64,000 nucleotides of DNA from Fontibacillus panacisegetis (GCF_900102215.1 NZ_FNBG01000015.1:1-64000), one strand, 5' to 3'; positions 45,958 to 55,464 are shown, numbered from the stretch's first letter. Made by a program: numbers and translations. The notes: generated by a model from the letters alone, not told the origin.

Positions 45958-47259
45958 ATGAAAACCTCTATGGAAATGAAGCAGGCTGCGTCACTTGCCC
46001 CGCAAATGAGACTGTCGGTGCAAATATTGCGGATGGGCACACAGGAGCTGGAGGAATATATCTTGGGGCTGGTGGCCGATAATCCGCTAATCGAAGTGAC
46101 CACATTCGCGGATCGGCTTAACCGCAGGGATAAGGTCAATCCCGGTATGTCTTTTCCAGACGAAGGGAGGCTGACTGCTCCCGAGGAAGAAAGCCTTCAT
46201 GATTATTTGATCGGGCAATTGAATCTGCTGTCTCTCCCCAATGGGGAATACAAGATAGCACGTTACTTGATCGGCAGCCTGGATGGCAACGGATACCTTG
46301 AGGTATCCCCGCAAGAGGCGGCGGAAGCATTGGGAGTGGATTTGGTCATTGTGCTAAGTGCGCTGCGCATCGTGCAATCCCTAGAACCCGCTGGCATCGG
46401 TGCGGCCGATTTACGGGAGTGTCTCCTGCTGCAGCTGGAGCATACGGGTCAAATGACACCTTTACTTAAAGAGATAATACAACGTTACCTCGACCTAATC
46501 AGTAAAAAACGGTTTGACTCGATTTCCAAGCATTTAGGAGTTTCCGAGTGCGTGATTCTTGAGGCATACCAGACGATCCGCTCGTTAAATCCCCGTCCGG
46601 GCAGTAGGTTTGGCAGCGGGCAAAAAAACGTATACATTGTGCCTGACGTCTTGGTCACCGCTGCGAATGACGGGTTTGACATCAAGCTGAATGACGTCGT
46701 TTGTCCTGAAGTGGCGATTTCGTCTTCATATTTGCATTTGCTGGAAGGAAATATCGATGAGAATATCCAGCGATACATGAATCGGCAGCAGGATCAGGCC
46801 AGATGGATCATGAGCTGCATCGCAGCGCGCCGCCGCACCCTGTTTCGCACAACAGCGGCGATTGTGGAATGGCAGAGCGCTTTTTTCGAGAAAGGTCCGA
46901 AATATTTGGTGCCGATGGTGCTGAAAGATATTGCCGATCGGTTGGGCTTGCACGAATCAACTGTAAGCCGGGCTACGAGACATAAATATGTCCACTGTGA
47001 TTGGGGGACGTACGAGCTGAAGCGATTTTTTGCACCCGCGTTGAATCCGAACACATGCCCCGGGATGTCAGGGAATGATGCGAAGCGGATGATTCGTGAT
47101 ATTGTTGATCGTGAAAATAAAAGCAAAACGAGAAGTGACCGGGAAATCGCTGAATTGCTGCAACGACAGGGTGTCTTCATCTCACGCAGAACCGTTGCCA
47201 AATACCGGGAGTCCATGAATATAGCTAGCGCTGCGGACCGCAGGCAGCGCGCGATCTGA
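45958..47259 (+). CDS. rpoN: RNA polymerase sigma-54 factor
   Basis: 433 residues. The N-terminal glutamine/leucine activator region (MKTSMEMKQAASLAPQMRLS) and a core-binding part with PAGIGAADLRECLLLQLEHT are present. It ends with the HTH and RpoN box (SRRTVAKYRESM). Known as SigL in Bacillus. It directs -24/-12 promoters such as the one in front of acoA. Placement between the aco operon and acoR makes a self-contained regulatory unit. GTGAGCG just upstream is only a weak ribosome binding site. Confidence 0.9.
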   Translation: MKTSMEMKQAASLAPQMRLSVQILRMGTQELEEYILGLVADNPLIEVTTFADRLNRRDKVNPGMSFPDEGRLTAPEEESLHDYLIGQLNLLSLPNGEYKIARYLIGSLDGNGYLEVSPQEAAEALGVDLVIVLSALRIVQSLEPAGIGAADLRECLLLQLEHTGQMTPLLKEIIQRYLDLISKKRFDSISKHLGVSECVILEAYQTIRSLNPRPGSRFGSGQKNVYIVPDVLVTAANDGFDIKLNDVVCPEVAISSSYLHLLEGNIDENIQRYMNRQQDQARWIMSCIAARRRTLFRTTAAIVEWQSAFFEKGPKYLVPMVLKDIADRLGLHESTVSRATRHKYVHCDWGTYELKRFFAPALNPNTCPGMSGNDAKRMIRDIVDRENKSKTRSDREIAELLQRQGVFISRRTVAKYRESMNIASAADRRQRAI

Positions 47260-47291
47260 AAAAAAGCCAGAGCCAGGGGAGTGAATGTCGC

Positions 47292-49229
47292 TTGCTGATC
47301 AGCTATGAAAAATCCATTCGAAATTGGGAGCAGTTCACGAAATACGGTACTCTAACAGCGGATACAAGGACGGAGATTGCCGAATCATGGATTCGCTGCC
47401 GTGAAGCCGGTGTCGATCCCCTGCATGGCCGAGGGGAGCAGGTCTCATCTGAAGAGCTCTTCGTTCGCCTGAGCGAACGGAAGCAACTAATCGCCGTGGC
47501 CCGGCCTGTAATGGACAGTGTGTTTCAAATAATAAAAAGCACAGTCTACGGCATTGTATTAACCGATCAGGACGGCGTTATTTTGGAAACGGTGCATAAT
47601 GAGGACATAGAGCCGGAATGCGCGAAGGTTAATTTTTTTCAAGGGGCACGGTGGGATGAACGAAGCGTGGGCACGAACGCGGTCGGAACGGCGCTGGCGA
47701 CAGGCCGGCCCATTCAGGTGCTCGGGGGAGAGCATTACTGTACATCCCATCATCCGTGGACTTGCTCGGCGGCGCCGATCCGCGACAGCAGGGGCAGCAT
47801 TATAGGCTGCCTCGATTTATCGGGCAAAGCGGAGGATGTTCACACTCATACGTTCGGGATTGTGGTCTCCGCCGTCATCAGTATCCAGGAGCAGCTTAAT
47901 GTCATGGAAACGCACGGTCTGATGGACACAGTGTTCAATTCGATGATGGATGGACTTCTTTTGATCGATACGGATTACCGCATTGAAAGAATAAATAGCC
48001 GATTGACCTCAATATTCAGATTGGATGCGGATGAAATATACCGGTTGAACGTGCGGGAAATGCTGGATGCCGGGGAGATCGAGGAAGCGGTTTTTAGCCG
48101 CAAGCAGCATCTGAACTATCCGGACTGCACCATCAAGGCCGGAGAGCACAGAATTGATTGCATGGTCGATATTTTTCCTTATGAATTCAACAACCGGGTT
48201 CTGGGTGCCGCAATCCTGATCAGGGAAGCGGGGCAGGTACGCAAAGCAGTCCATCAAATTGCCGGGTTTAAAGCCAATTACAGCTTTGGAGATATTGTAA
48301 CGCGCCATCCGGTAATGCTGGAAACGATTGCCTTTGCTCAAAAAATCGCCAAAACGGACTGTACCGTCCTGATTGAAGGTGAGAGCGGAACCGGTAAGGA
48401 ACTGTTCGCACAATCGATTCATCAGGCTAGCAGTCGCGCAAACGGTCCGTTTATCGCGATCAATTGCGCTGCATTGCCCAAGGATCTGGTAGAGAGCGAG
48501 CTGTTCGGGTATGAGAAGGGCTCTTTTACGGGTGCGCTGCGCGAAGGGAGTCCGGGAAAATTTGAACTTGCAGATGGAGGGACTCTCTTTTTGGACGAGA
48601 TTGGTGAGCTGTCCTTGGAAATACAGGCCAAGCTGCTGCGGGTATTGGACAATCACAAGGTCAGAAGAATCGGGGGACGGCATGAACGAACCCTGGATGT
48701 CAGGGTCATCGCCGCGACGAACAGGGATCTGCAGGAGGAGGTTGCACTGCATTCCTACCGGAGCGATTTATATTATCGCTTGAATGTGATTAATATACAG
48801 CTTCTGCCCTTACGGGAACGTAAGGAGGATATTGCAGAGCTGGCCAAATCGTTTTTGTACGCATGCAACCGGGAAAGTACCGGACTGCCGAAGAAGCTTA
48901 GCTCTTCCTTCCTGGAGGCGCTGCAGGAGCAAGAATGGAAAGGAAACGCGCGTGAGCTGCAAAATATCGTCAAGCGTGCCTTTTATGTAAGCGAATCGGA
49001 AATTATCGACGAATCTCATTTACCGTATGGCATGAGGGCAAGCCGGGGTGAAGGCGGTGCGGCGGCCAGACGGCACGGAATGACAAGCTTCCGCGATATG
49101 GAAAGGGAGGGCATTAAGCAGGCGCTGCAAGCATGTGACGGAAATGCAGTATTGGCGGCAAAGCTTCTGAACATCGGCAAATCCACCATTTACAGAAAGA
49201 TCGACGAATACGGGATCAGACGTAAGTAA
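47292..49229 (+). CDS. acoR: AcoR-like sigma-54-dependent activator
   Basis: 645 residues. TTG 47292 gives [15 protein letters not shown], with GGGGAG upstream. Order: N-terminal GAF-type acetoin sensor (about 60-200), a PAS-like segment (about 205-310), AAA+ domain with Walker A GESGTGKE and Walker [13 protein letters not shown], and a Fis-type HTH ([20 protein letters not shown]). The sigma-54 contact loop is GSFTGA rather than GAFTGA. It would bind the TTCCCA-TGGGAA sites upstream of acoA in response to acetoin. The gene follows rpoN by 32 bases. Confidence 0.9.
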   Translation: MLISYEKSIRNWEQFTKYGTLTADTRTEIAESWIRCREAGVDPLHGRGEQVSSEELFVRLSERKQLIAVARPVMDSVFQIIKSTVYGIVLTDQDGVILETVHNEDIEPECAKVNFFQGARWDERSVGTNAVGTALATGRPIQVLGGEHYCTSHHPWTCSAAPIRDSRGSIIGCLDLSGKAEDVHTHTFGIVVSAVISIQEQLNVMETHGLMDTVFNSMMDGLLLIDTDYRIERINSRLTSIFRLDADEIYRLNVREMLDAGEIEEAVFSRKQHLNYPDCTIKAGEHRIDCMVDIFPYEFNNRVLGAAILIREAGQVRKAVHQIAGFKANYSFGDIVTRHPVMLETIAFAQKIAKTDCTVLIEGESGTGKELFAQSIHQASSRANGPFIAINCAALPKDLVESELFGYEKGSFTGALREGSPGKFELADGGTLFLDEIGELSLEIQAKLLRVLDNHKVRRIGGRHERTLDVRVIAATNRDLQEEVALHSYRSDLYYRLNVINIQLLPLRERKEDIAELAKSFLYACNRESTGLPKKLSSSFLEALQEQEWKGNARELQNIVKRAFYVSESEIIDESHLPYGMRASRGEGGAAARRHGMTSFRDMEREGIKQALQACDGNAVLAAKLLNIGKSTIYRKIDEYGIRRK

Positions 49230-49232
49230 CCC

Positions 49233-49278
49233 AACAAGCGAGTCTCCAGGTTATGCTTTGGAACTCGCTTGTTTTTTG
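49233..49278 (+). terminator. Terminator after acoR
   Basis: AACAAGCGAGT and ACTCGCTTGTT form a perfect 11-bp stem followed by six Ts, four bases after the acoR stop. Confidence 0.85.
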
Positions 49279-49457
49279 GCTTTTCGGTTTTTGCAGTTAC
49301 TGTGTCCGGATCAGGAAAGCGAGTCCTGAGTGGCGGCTTGCTTTAGATTTGCAGGCTCACTGAATCTTTTATAGGATCTCGATTTTCTTGCTGAATAAAC
49401 TATATCCGTAAATATATTGTATAATGATTCAAACTATTAAAGGAGATTTAAATAAGG

Positions 49458-50579
49458 ATGTTTATTCTGATTGCAATTGTAATAGTGCTGCTATATTCGC
49501 TTCTCGTCTTTTATATTGGATGGAGCAGTTGGAAATGGATGAAGCCGCTGGTATCAGCAAGGTTCAAATGGTTCTATATTGTCGCTCTCTTGTTTATGTC
49601 CAGCTCTTTTATTTGGAGCCGTTTTGTGAGTGCTCCGTTTTTTAGTGCCGTGGGTTGGTTTTGGCTCGCCTTTTTTTCAATTTCGCTGCTTATTGTACCC
49701 GTAGTTCATTTGGCACTGTGGCTGATCGGGCTAACAAGTCTGCCCTACCATCGTATTCAAAAATGGACGGGTGCCGTAGCTCTTATAGCGATTGTTACGC
49801 TTATTTTCTATGGTTCGTTTAATGCCTACAACCCAATTGTGCGTAAATATGTAGTAAATATTGACAAACCGGCGGGTAATCTGAAGGAACTGAATATTGT
49901 CATGGCTTCAGATATGCATTTCGGCTTACTTTCCGGCCGTAAGCATGCTGAGCGCATGGTGGAGATCATCAATGAATTGAAACCCGATTTGGTGCTGTAT
50001 CCGGGCGACATCATTGACGATGATTTGGATGCGTACTTGAATAAAGGAATCGACAAAATTATTTCTAATGTGAAGTCTACCTATGGCGTTTATGCCTCGT
50101 TAGGTAATCACGATAAGTACCAAGGAAATATGGAGCAACTGATCGCGGCTCTTGAACGAAGCAATATGGATGTATTGTATGATGAGAGTGTTGTCGTCAA
50201 TGATGAATTGATCATTGTCGGTCGTAAGGATAAGACGGAACAAGACAGGTCTTCCTTGGCGGAACTGATGACTGGAATATCCACTGACCAGCCGATTATA
50301 CTGCTGGATCATCAGCCTTATGAATTTGACAAGGCTGTGCAGAACGGTGTTGATTTGATGCTGTCAGGCCACACGCATCGCGGTCAAATTGCCCCGGCTC
50401 ATCTGATCACACAAGCGATGTATGAGAATGATTGGGGGCTGCTGCAGAAGGATTCTTTCTATTCGATTGTTTCATCCGGCTACGGCTTTTGGGGCCCTCC
50501 AATCAGAATCGGCAGCCGTTCTGAAATTGTGCAGATCACTGTGCGATTTACCGGGGCGACACACTCCATTGAGCTGTGA
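49458..50579 (+). CDS. Membrane-bound metallophosphoesterase
   Basis: 373 residues, ATG 49458 preceded by AAGG with an AAAGGAG element further upstream. Four predicted helices at the N-terminus are followed by a calcineurin-like domain outside the membrane: SDMHFG (DxH), YPGDIIDDDL (GD), SLGNHD (GNHD) and LSGHTHRGQ (GHTH). This is the YkuE/YpbG type. The substrate is unknown; lipid or nucleotide phosphoesters are likely for the family. It appears to be monocistronic. Confidence 0.87.
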   Translation: MFILIAIVIVLLYSLLVFYIGWSSWKWMKPLVSARFKWFYIVALLFMSSSFIWSRFVSAPFFSAVGWFWLAFFSISLLIVPVVHLALWLIGLTSLPYHRIQKWTGAVALIAIVTLIFYGSFNAYNPIVRKYVVNIDKPAGNLKELNIVMASDMHFGLLSGRKHAERMVEIINELKPDLVLYPGDIIDDDLDAYLNKGIDKIISNVKSTYGVYASLGNHDKYQGNMEQLIAALERSNMDVLYDESVVVNDELIIVGRKDKTEQDRSSLAELMTGISTDQPIILLDHQPYEFDKAVQNGVDLMLSGHTHRGQIAPAHLITQAMYENDWGLLQKDSFYSIVSSGYGFWGPPIRIGSRSEIVQITVRFTGATHSIEL

Positions 50580-50607
50580 GCTACCTGAGCAAAAAGGGGG
50601 ATTCCAC

Positions 50608-51116
50608 ATGGAAAATTACGTGTTGAATAATGGTGTTTTCATGCCGAAGGTTGGCCTTGGCGTCTATAAAATTAAAAATGAATTGATCTTTATTTGATTC
50701 ATTGGCCTGCAGCTAACTATCTCTACAGCTGGGAGGTATTGGAGGGCTTTTATAATGAAGGAAAAATCAGAGCCATTAGCGTGGCCAATTTTGAGCAGCA
50801 GCATCTGGAAAAGGTAATGGAACAGGGATCAATCCTCCATGAATACCTGGTTAAGCACAACATACAGCATGTAGCTTGGGGGCCCTTCGGACATGGCAAC
50901 AAGCAGTTGTTGAATCATCCTGTACTGACAGAAATTGCGGAAGGGAACGGTAAAAGTACAGCGCAAGTCATGCTCAGGTGGTGTATTCAGCGCAACATCG
51001 CAGTTATTCCAAAATCCATAAATCCCGCAAGACTGAAAAGCAATATGGAACTTTTTGATTTTGGCTTATCAGAAGAGGAAATGAACAGAATATCCGCATT
51101 GGATCAAAACAAATAA
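50608..51116 (+). pseudogene. Aldo/keto reductase, internally deleted
   Basis: AAAAGGGGGATTCCAC precedes ATG 50608, and the N-terminus MENYVLNNGVFMPKVGLGVY is intact. The next 60 or so residues, including the catalytic Tyr and Lys, are missing and the frame shifts: the continuation reads DLYLIHWPAANYLYSWEVLE from about 50680. A second gap of about 20 residues occurs after HLEKVMEQ. The end (AWGPFGHGNKQLLNHPVLTE, RNIAVIPKSINPARLKSNME) is normal. The gene is inactive. Confidence 0.85.
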
Positions 51117-51368
51117 GGATTTGTCAATCCAAAACAACAAGCTTTTTCTATGGATAACTCGCAGGATTCGATAACACGCACTCTACATAGAAAATACGAG
51201 TGTTATGCCTTGCCATCAATTTAATAGCTTGCTTTGTGATATGACGGTAGTTGGGAGTGGTAAGAAACCTCTGACTGCCGTCTTTTCTAAGTTTTGTTGA
51301 TATAGTGTTGTTATACTTTGGGATTCATGATCATGCCTTCGAACAGAAGGCGCTGGAGAGTATCCAAT

Positions 51369-51464
51369 GTGAACAAATTATCGATTGGCCAAATGGCCAA
51401 GCTGAACAATATTTCCGAGCAGACGCTGCGGTATTACGACAAGGTGAGGCTGGTGTTTGGTTAG
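51369..51464 (+). pseudogene. MerR-family regulator, N-terminal fragment
   Basis: GTG 51369 begins MNKLSIGQMAKLNNISEQTL and RYYDKVRLV, the MerR DNA-binding helix-turn-helix and wing start, and then hits a stop after 31 codons. The matching C-terminal half appears 1.3 kb downstream (52731). Confidence 0.75.
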
Positions 51465-51647
51465 GACCAAAACGTTTGAATTGTCATTGAATGATAACGT
51501 TGATATTATCCAAGGCAGAGTAGTTTTCTCATCTGCTCTTAGTGTTTGATGTTGTGTAAGCGTTGAAAATTTATATTAAGCGAATTAAGGAATAAAATAT
51601 ATCCTCTCTCTTTTCCGCAAGTAAAATCAAGCAATGCAATTTCCCTT

Positions 51648-51668
51648 ACTCTATAGTAACTATAGAGT
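51648..51668. promoter_or_regulatory. Perfect 21-bp MerR-type palindrome
   Basis: ACTCTATAGT, a single A, then ACTATAGAGT: a perfect dyad. The CTATAGTNACTATAG core is typical of operators of MerR proteins that control aldo/keto reductases. It lies 24 bases upstream of the AraC-type gene start. The expected 19-base-spaced -35/-10 pair is poor. Confidence 0.65.
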
Positions 51669-51692
51669 GGTTGAAACGAGGTGAACAGATGA

Positions 51693-52664
51693 ATGTATGA
51701 GTGGCACAAGCAAATCCAGATAATCGTTGATGAAATTGACGAGTGTATTAAAAATCGTAACGGTGAAGTAATAACGCTACGATTTCTTTCTCGCAAGTTA
51801 GGTTATTCCGAATTTCATACTACAAGAAAATTCAAGGAAATATCGGGTATGCAATTTAGGGATTATCTGCGGCATAGAAAATTAGCCTTTGCACTAAAAG
51901 AGGTTCGGGATAGTGAAAAAAGCCTTTTAGATATTGCTTTTGATTATGGTTTTTCATCACATGAAGCTTTTACCAGAGCTTTCAAGGGAACATATGGTAT
52001 AACTCCAAGTGAATACCGAAAAAAGCCCAAGCCTGTCGTTCTTCGTACAAAAATAAACCCTTTTGACCGCTACTTTTTAGGATTAGGAGAGATTGGAATG
52101 ATGAAATCCACAGATGATGTTAAAATTTATTTTGTAACCATTCCCGCACACAAATTTTTGCACATTAAAAACTATGAAAGTAATGGGTATTGGGATTTTT
52201 GGCAGAAGCAAAGTCTTATTCCGGGACAGGACTATGAAACAATTTGCGGGTTACTCGATAGTATCAAGGGCAAATTAGATGATGATGGTGGGAGCGAACC
52301 TAACTGCGGAAGTGGTCAGATTATGGCGTACATTAACGACCCGGATGGCAGGCTCTGCGACTGGGGTATTCCGCGTACAGAGTGTTGGGGCGTACGACTT
52401 CCTTTTGATTATAAAGGGGAAGTGCCACCGCAAATGTTTATGGTTGATGTTCCCGAAGCCGAGTATATTGTTTTTGAACATGGCCCATTCGATTATGAGC
52501 AGGAAAATCGTAGTGTGGAGGAAAAGATTGAAAAGGCAATGGCAACTTTTGATTTCTCAAGCACTGGCTACTGCTTTGATACTTCCCCCGGTAGAATAAT
52601 TTACTTTTATTATAATCCAGAACGGGTTTTTAAGTATATCAGACCAGTTATGATAACATCCTGA
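51693..52664 (+). CDS. AraC-family regulator with GyrI-like effector domain
   Basis: 323 residues, ATG 51693 with CGAGGTG upstream. Two AraC HTH motifs (ITLRFLSRKLGYSEFHTTRK and SLLDIAFDYGFSSHEAFTRA) are followed by YGITPSEYRK. Residues 130-323 form a GyrI-like/Bacterial_transcr_activ_effector-binding domain (VPEAEYIVFEHGPFDYEQEN). Such proteins respond to small drugs or metabolites. The gene lies between the two halves of a broken MerR gene and just after a MerR-type palindrome. Confidence 0.85.
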   Translation: MYEWHKQIQIIVDEIDECIKNRNGEVITLRFLSRKLGYSEFHTTRKFKEISGMQFRDYLRHRKLAFALKEVRDSEKSLLDIAFDYGFSSHEAFTRAFKGTYGITPSEYRKKPKPVVLRTKINPFDRYFLGLGEIGMMKSTDDVKIYFVTIPAHKFLHIKNYESNGYWDFWQKQSLIPGQDYETICGLLDSIKGKLDDDGGSEPNCGSGQIMAYINDPDGRLCDWGIPRTECWGVRLPFDYKGEVPPQMFMVDVPEAEYIVFEHGPFDYEQENRSVEEKIEKAMATFDFSSTGYCFDTSPGRIIYFYYNPERVFKYIRPVMITS

Positions 52665-52730
52665 CACCGCTCCTTCACAGATAATGACTTCCAAGCCAGT
52701 CAAAACAGATTAAGCAGGTAAGCAAAAGGT

Positions 52731-53109
52731 TGCGGCTATCAAAAAAAATTTGGAGCAGCGTGATCCCTCCTTAATGAAAAGTGTACTCAAGCAAAGAAGC
52801 GCGCAAATTGACGTGCAGATTAGCGATCTTCAATATCAGAAAAGGGCGATCGAGCGCAACCTGCAAAACTTCCAGCGCTATCAAACCTCCCCGCCCGGTC
52901 CGAATGACGGCGATATGTGCGACTGGAAAATCATCGGTGAGCCTGACACGACCTTCTTTGTGAAAAAACCCGCAACCGTCGAGCATACCTGCGCCACTGT
53001 CGTCAACCGCATTCCGAATGTAATCAATGCTCCAGCAGGCTTTTACACGATTGAAAAAATGGATACTGTCGAGTACTTGTCCTATCCTATGCAGATGTAT
53101 TTGAAATAG
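52731..53109 (+). pseudogene. MerR-family regulator, C-terminal fragment
   Basis: The frame reads [20 protein letters not shown] and [20 protein letters not shown], then [17 protein letters not shown]: the antiparallel coiled coil of a MerR protein followed by an effector-like tail with CDWKII and [12 protein letters not shown]. It lacks the DNA-binding domain. A 119-residue frame starts at 52750, so a truncated product could still be made. It is the natural continuation of the fragment at 51369. Confidence 0.65.
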
Positions 53110-53182
53110 GCTGATCAGCTTAACAATGAATCGCTCCTGAATTGTCTTTGCGACATTTGGGAGCTTTTTTGCATGGCTGAAG

Positions 53183-53533
53183 TTAATCTGAAGCTTGCGG
53201 TGCTTTGAGAAGGTCTATATTTTGTTCTCCCCAACATACAATTGACTCTATGATAGGTACCAGCCTTTCTCCGGATTCAGTAAGTGAATACTCCACTTTA
53301 GGGGGGATTTCCGGGTATTGCCTTCTATTAACGATTCCGTATTCAGTGAGCTCTTTTAAACAATTTGTCAGCATGGTTCCCGTGATGCCGTTTAAGTTTC
53401 TTTTTAATTCGTTGTACCGAATGCTTTTATTTTTACACAGGATTGCAAGAATGGGTAAATTCCACTTTCCTCCAATCACATGAAAGGCAAAGGTTGCCGG
53501 ACACAGATTTTCTAAATCAGCAGCATAGTTCAT
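53183..53533 (-). CDS. HxlR-family transcriptional regulator
   Basis: 116 residues. ATG 53533 follows AAGGAGGAAA. MarR-like winged helix of HxlR type: CPATFAFHVIGGKWNLPILA (the conserved Cys and GGKW motif), IRYNELKRNLNGITGTML and RRQYPEIPPKVEYSLTESGE. The single N-terminal cysteine may make it redox- or electrophile-responsive, as in HypR/YodB (family knowledge). It is divergent from the DsbA-like gene, its probable target. Confidence 0.88.
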   Translation of the reverse strand: MNYAADLENLCPATFAFHVIGGKWNLPILAILCKNKSIRYNELKRNLNGITGTMLTNCLKELTEYGIVNRRQYPEIPPKVEYSLTESGERLVPIIESIVCWGEQNIDLLKAPQASD

Positions 53534-53581
53534 TGAGTTTCCTCCTTACAGTATATTTTTTATACCAAGTCAAAAAAATGA

Positions 53582-53613
53582 TAGTACTTGTTATTATAAT
53601 TGCTTGTACTATA
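53582..53613. promoter_or_regulatory. Long inverted repeat in the HxlR/DsbA-like intergenic region
   Basis: ATAGTAC and GTACTAT are separated by 18 bases; a second dyad GTATA-N5-TATAC lies at 53552-53566. HxlR-family dimers bind spaced GTAC-type repeats, so these are candidate operators. Confidence 0.5.
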
Positions 53614-53676
53614 ATCGTCTACACAAGGCGTTTTAAGACGATTTGTATTTTTGAGACCGAAGGGCAGGGACAATCC

Positions 53677-54606
53677 TTGAATAATGAAAATATGTTTTGC
53701 GATCTGGAGACAGGAGTTTGTGGAGTTAACGGTGAAGATGAGCTGGAAGTTATCGATTTAACCCGATCAAATAGAAAGATTACACTTTACTATGTTACAG
53801 ATCCTATTTGCTCGCATTGTTGGGCATTGGAACCCGTTTTGAACCGTTTTATCAAGCAATATGCTTCATATTTTAAGCTTCAGATTGTAATGGGGGGATT
53901 GCTGCCAGGCTGGCATGGTTTCGCTGACAAATCCAATGGTATCCAGAAGCCGTCTGATGTGGCGCAGCATTGGCAGGAGGTAGGGGAGCATTCCCGCATG
54001 CCCATCGATGGAACGCTGTGGCATGATCATCCCATTCTTTCTTCATACCCTCCGTCACGGGTATTTAAGGTTATTCAAGAAAAACATGAGGGCAAGGAAA
54101 ATGAATTTTTACGGCGTGCTAGAGAAGCTGTTTTTGTATTCAACAGGAATATAGGGGAGGATGAGGTGCTTATTGATCTTGTCCATCAAATGGGGCTAGA
54201 CGGAGAAAAAATAGTTGCAGAGTCTGGTCTGGAATCCGCGCAGAATCGGTTGGAGCAGGATTTTGAATTATCCAGTAGCCTTGGCGTTAAAGGCTTTCCA
54301 ACTGTCATTATGGTTAATGAGGAGAACAAAGGGGTTAAAATTGTGGGAGCCCAGCCGCTCCAGACCTATGTAGAAGGATTGAAGCAAATTTTGCCAGAGC
54401 GGGTCAATCCGGACGATGTTCCAAACTTACTCGAATGGCTTGAAGAGGGACATCCTCTATTCTCAAAGGAAATTGAAATGATGTATGACCTCGAGCAAAA
54501 TGAAGTGCTGGCCTTTGTTCAGTCCGAGCTGCCTCAGGATTCATATCGTATTTATCATATTCTGGGAGAAATGTATATCGAGTCTGTAAAAAAAGAGAGG
54601 GGATGA
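53677..54606 (+). CDS. DsbA-family / SpxH-like thioredoxin-fold protein
   Basis: 309 residues from TTG 53677 (AGGGCAGGGA upstream). An upstream in-frame extension to 53443 overlaps the HxlR gene and is not credible. The N-terminal MFCDLETGVCG is typical. The active site is DPICSHCWALEP (CxxC type, CSHC), then helical insertion with GIQKPSDVAQHW and a cis-Pro loop GVKGFPTVIMVNEENKG. FrnE/YjbH-SpxH relatives act as cytosolic disulphide enzymes or as adaptor of ClpXP for Spx. The divergent HxlR gene suggests induction by thiol stress. Confidence 0.82.
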   Translation: MNNENMFCDLETGVCGVNGEDELEVIDLTRSNRKITLYYVTDPICSHCWALEPVLNRFIKQYASYFKLQIVMGGLLPGWHGFADKSNGIQKPSDVAQHWQEVGEHSRMPIDGTLWHDHPILSSYPPSRVFKVIQEKHEGKENEFLRRAREAVFVFNRNIGEDEVLIDLVHQMGLDGEKIVAESGLESAQNRLEQDFELSSSLGVKGFPTVIMVNEENKGVKIVGAQPLQTYVEGLKQILPERVNPDDVPNLLEWLEEGHPLFSKEIEMMYDLEQNEVLAFVQSELPQDSYRIYHILGEMYIESVKKERG

Positions 54607-54717
54607 ACAGCATATTATTATCAGGCTCGATACTCGGCGATGAGCTTGTTTCACTTAATAAAGATGTACAGGCAGTGATTTGAAGGTAAAAACAAAGCTG
54701 ATTCGAAATATATATGG

Positions 54718-55068
54718 GTGTTGGAAAAGATTATAACGAAGCTAATTATTGCTGATGTAGATATATTTTATAAGGATCAAGATATCGTGGTAAGGTTTTA
54801 TGATGGTTCAAGAGAGCCAAAGGAAGAGGAAATTGTTAATTTGGTTGTTGTAGATCCTGGTTTTGGATATTTATATCTCAAGTTCAAGGGTGATGCGGCA
54901 TTGCTCAGTGGCTATTTGAATGAAATCATTTTTAGCTCGGATGAGATGGTTGACGCCGCGATTCAATATATTGAGGATTTAGCCCCGCAATCCAAAAATT
55001 TATATATGCCTTATCATATTTCACGAGTCAGAGAAACCAGTTGTGTTGAGTATAATGGGGAGTATTGA
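54718..55068 (+). CDS. Hypothetical protein
   Basis: 116 residues. The start is uncertain: GTG 54718 or TTG 54721, and no ribosome binding site is convincing, so it may be a 5'-truncated gene. The sequence mixes beta-strand-like stretches (VVRFYDGSREPKEEEIVNLV) with VDPGFGYLYLKFKGDAAL, is acidic and has no signal. The size and character resemble small immunity-type proteins, but no family was recognised. Confidence 0.45.
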   Translation: MLEKIITKLIIADVDIFYKDQDIVVRFYDGSREPKEEEIVNLVVVDPGFGYLYLKFKGDAALLSGYLNEIIFSSDEMVDAAIQYIEDLAPQSKNLYMPYHISRVRETSCVEYNGEY

Positions 55069-55116
55069 GGAAGAAAAGTTCAACTGTAGAATAAGAAAAA
55101 ACAAGTTAGTGTGTGA

Positions 55117-55160
55117 AAAAGGCAGAGTATACACCTATTTTGGAGTATACTCTGCCTTTT
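55117..55160. terminator. Bidirectional terminator
   Basis: AAAAGGCAGAGTATAC and GTATACTCTGCCTTTT form a perfect 16-bp stem with a 12-base loop, between the hypothetical gene and the convergent XRE gene. Confidence 0.85.
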
Positions 55161-55173
55161 GAGTTTTTTAAGA

Positions 55174-55395
55174 TTACTTTCCGTCGTGACGCTTGGATAT
55201 ATTCGTCTGACCAAGAATATAGTCAATACTAACGCCGTAATATTCGGATAATTTAATTAACACAGAGCTCGGCACATCCAAATTCCCATTTTCGTATCTG
55301 GAATATGTTGCTTGAGAGATATTTAGATAATGTGCCAGTTGTTGTTGATTCAAATCTCTGTCCTCACGCAAACCGCGTATTCTTTTGTACATCAT
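55174..55395 (-). CDS. XRE-family repressor, copy 1
   Basis: 73 residues, all one HTH_3 domain: RIRGLREDRDLNQQQLAHYL, NISQATYSRYENGNLDVPSS and VLIKLSEYYGVSIDYILGQT. It is nearly identical to the next gene upstream. ATG 55395 or 55392 can be used; GGGTGATTC is the only site. It is expected to bind the dyads directly upstream (55419-55464). Confidence 0.88.
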   Translation of the reverse strand: MMYKRIRGLREDRDLNQQQLAHYLNISQATYSRYENGNLDVPSSVLIKLSEYYGVSIDYILGQTNISKRHDGK

Positions 55396-55418
55396 GAATC
55401 ACCCAAGCTCAGTTTAAG

Positions 55419-55464
55419 ATATGCGGAAACTGCATATCGGATTTTATGCGGTTTTCGCATAAAA
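55419..55464. promoter_or_regulatory. Paired operators upstream of XRE copy 1
   Basis: ATATGCGGAAACTGCATAT (55419-55437) and TTTTATGCG-N5-CGCATAAAA (55442-55464, perfect 9-bp arms) share the half site ATGCG. They lie 24-69 bases upstream of the gene and are repeated almost exactly before copy 2. Confidence 0.75.
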
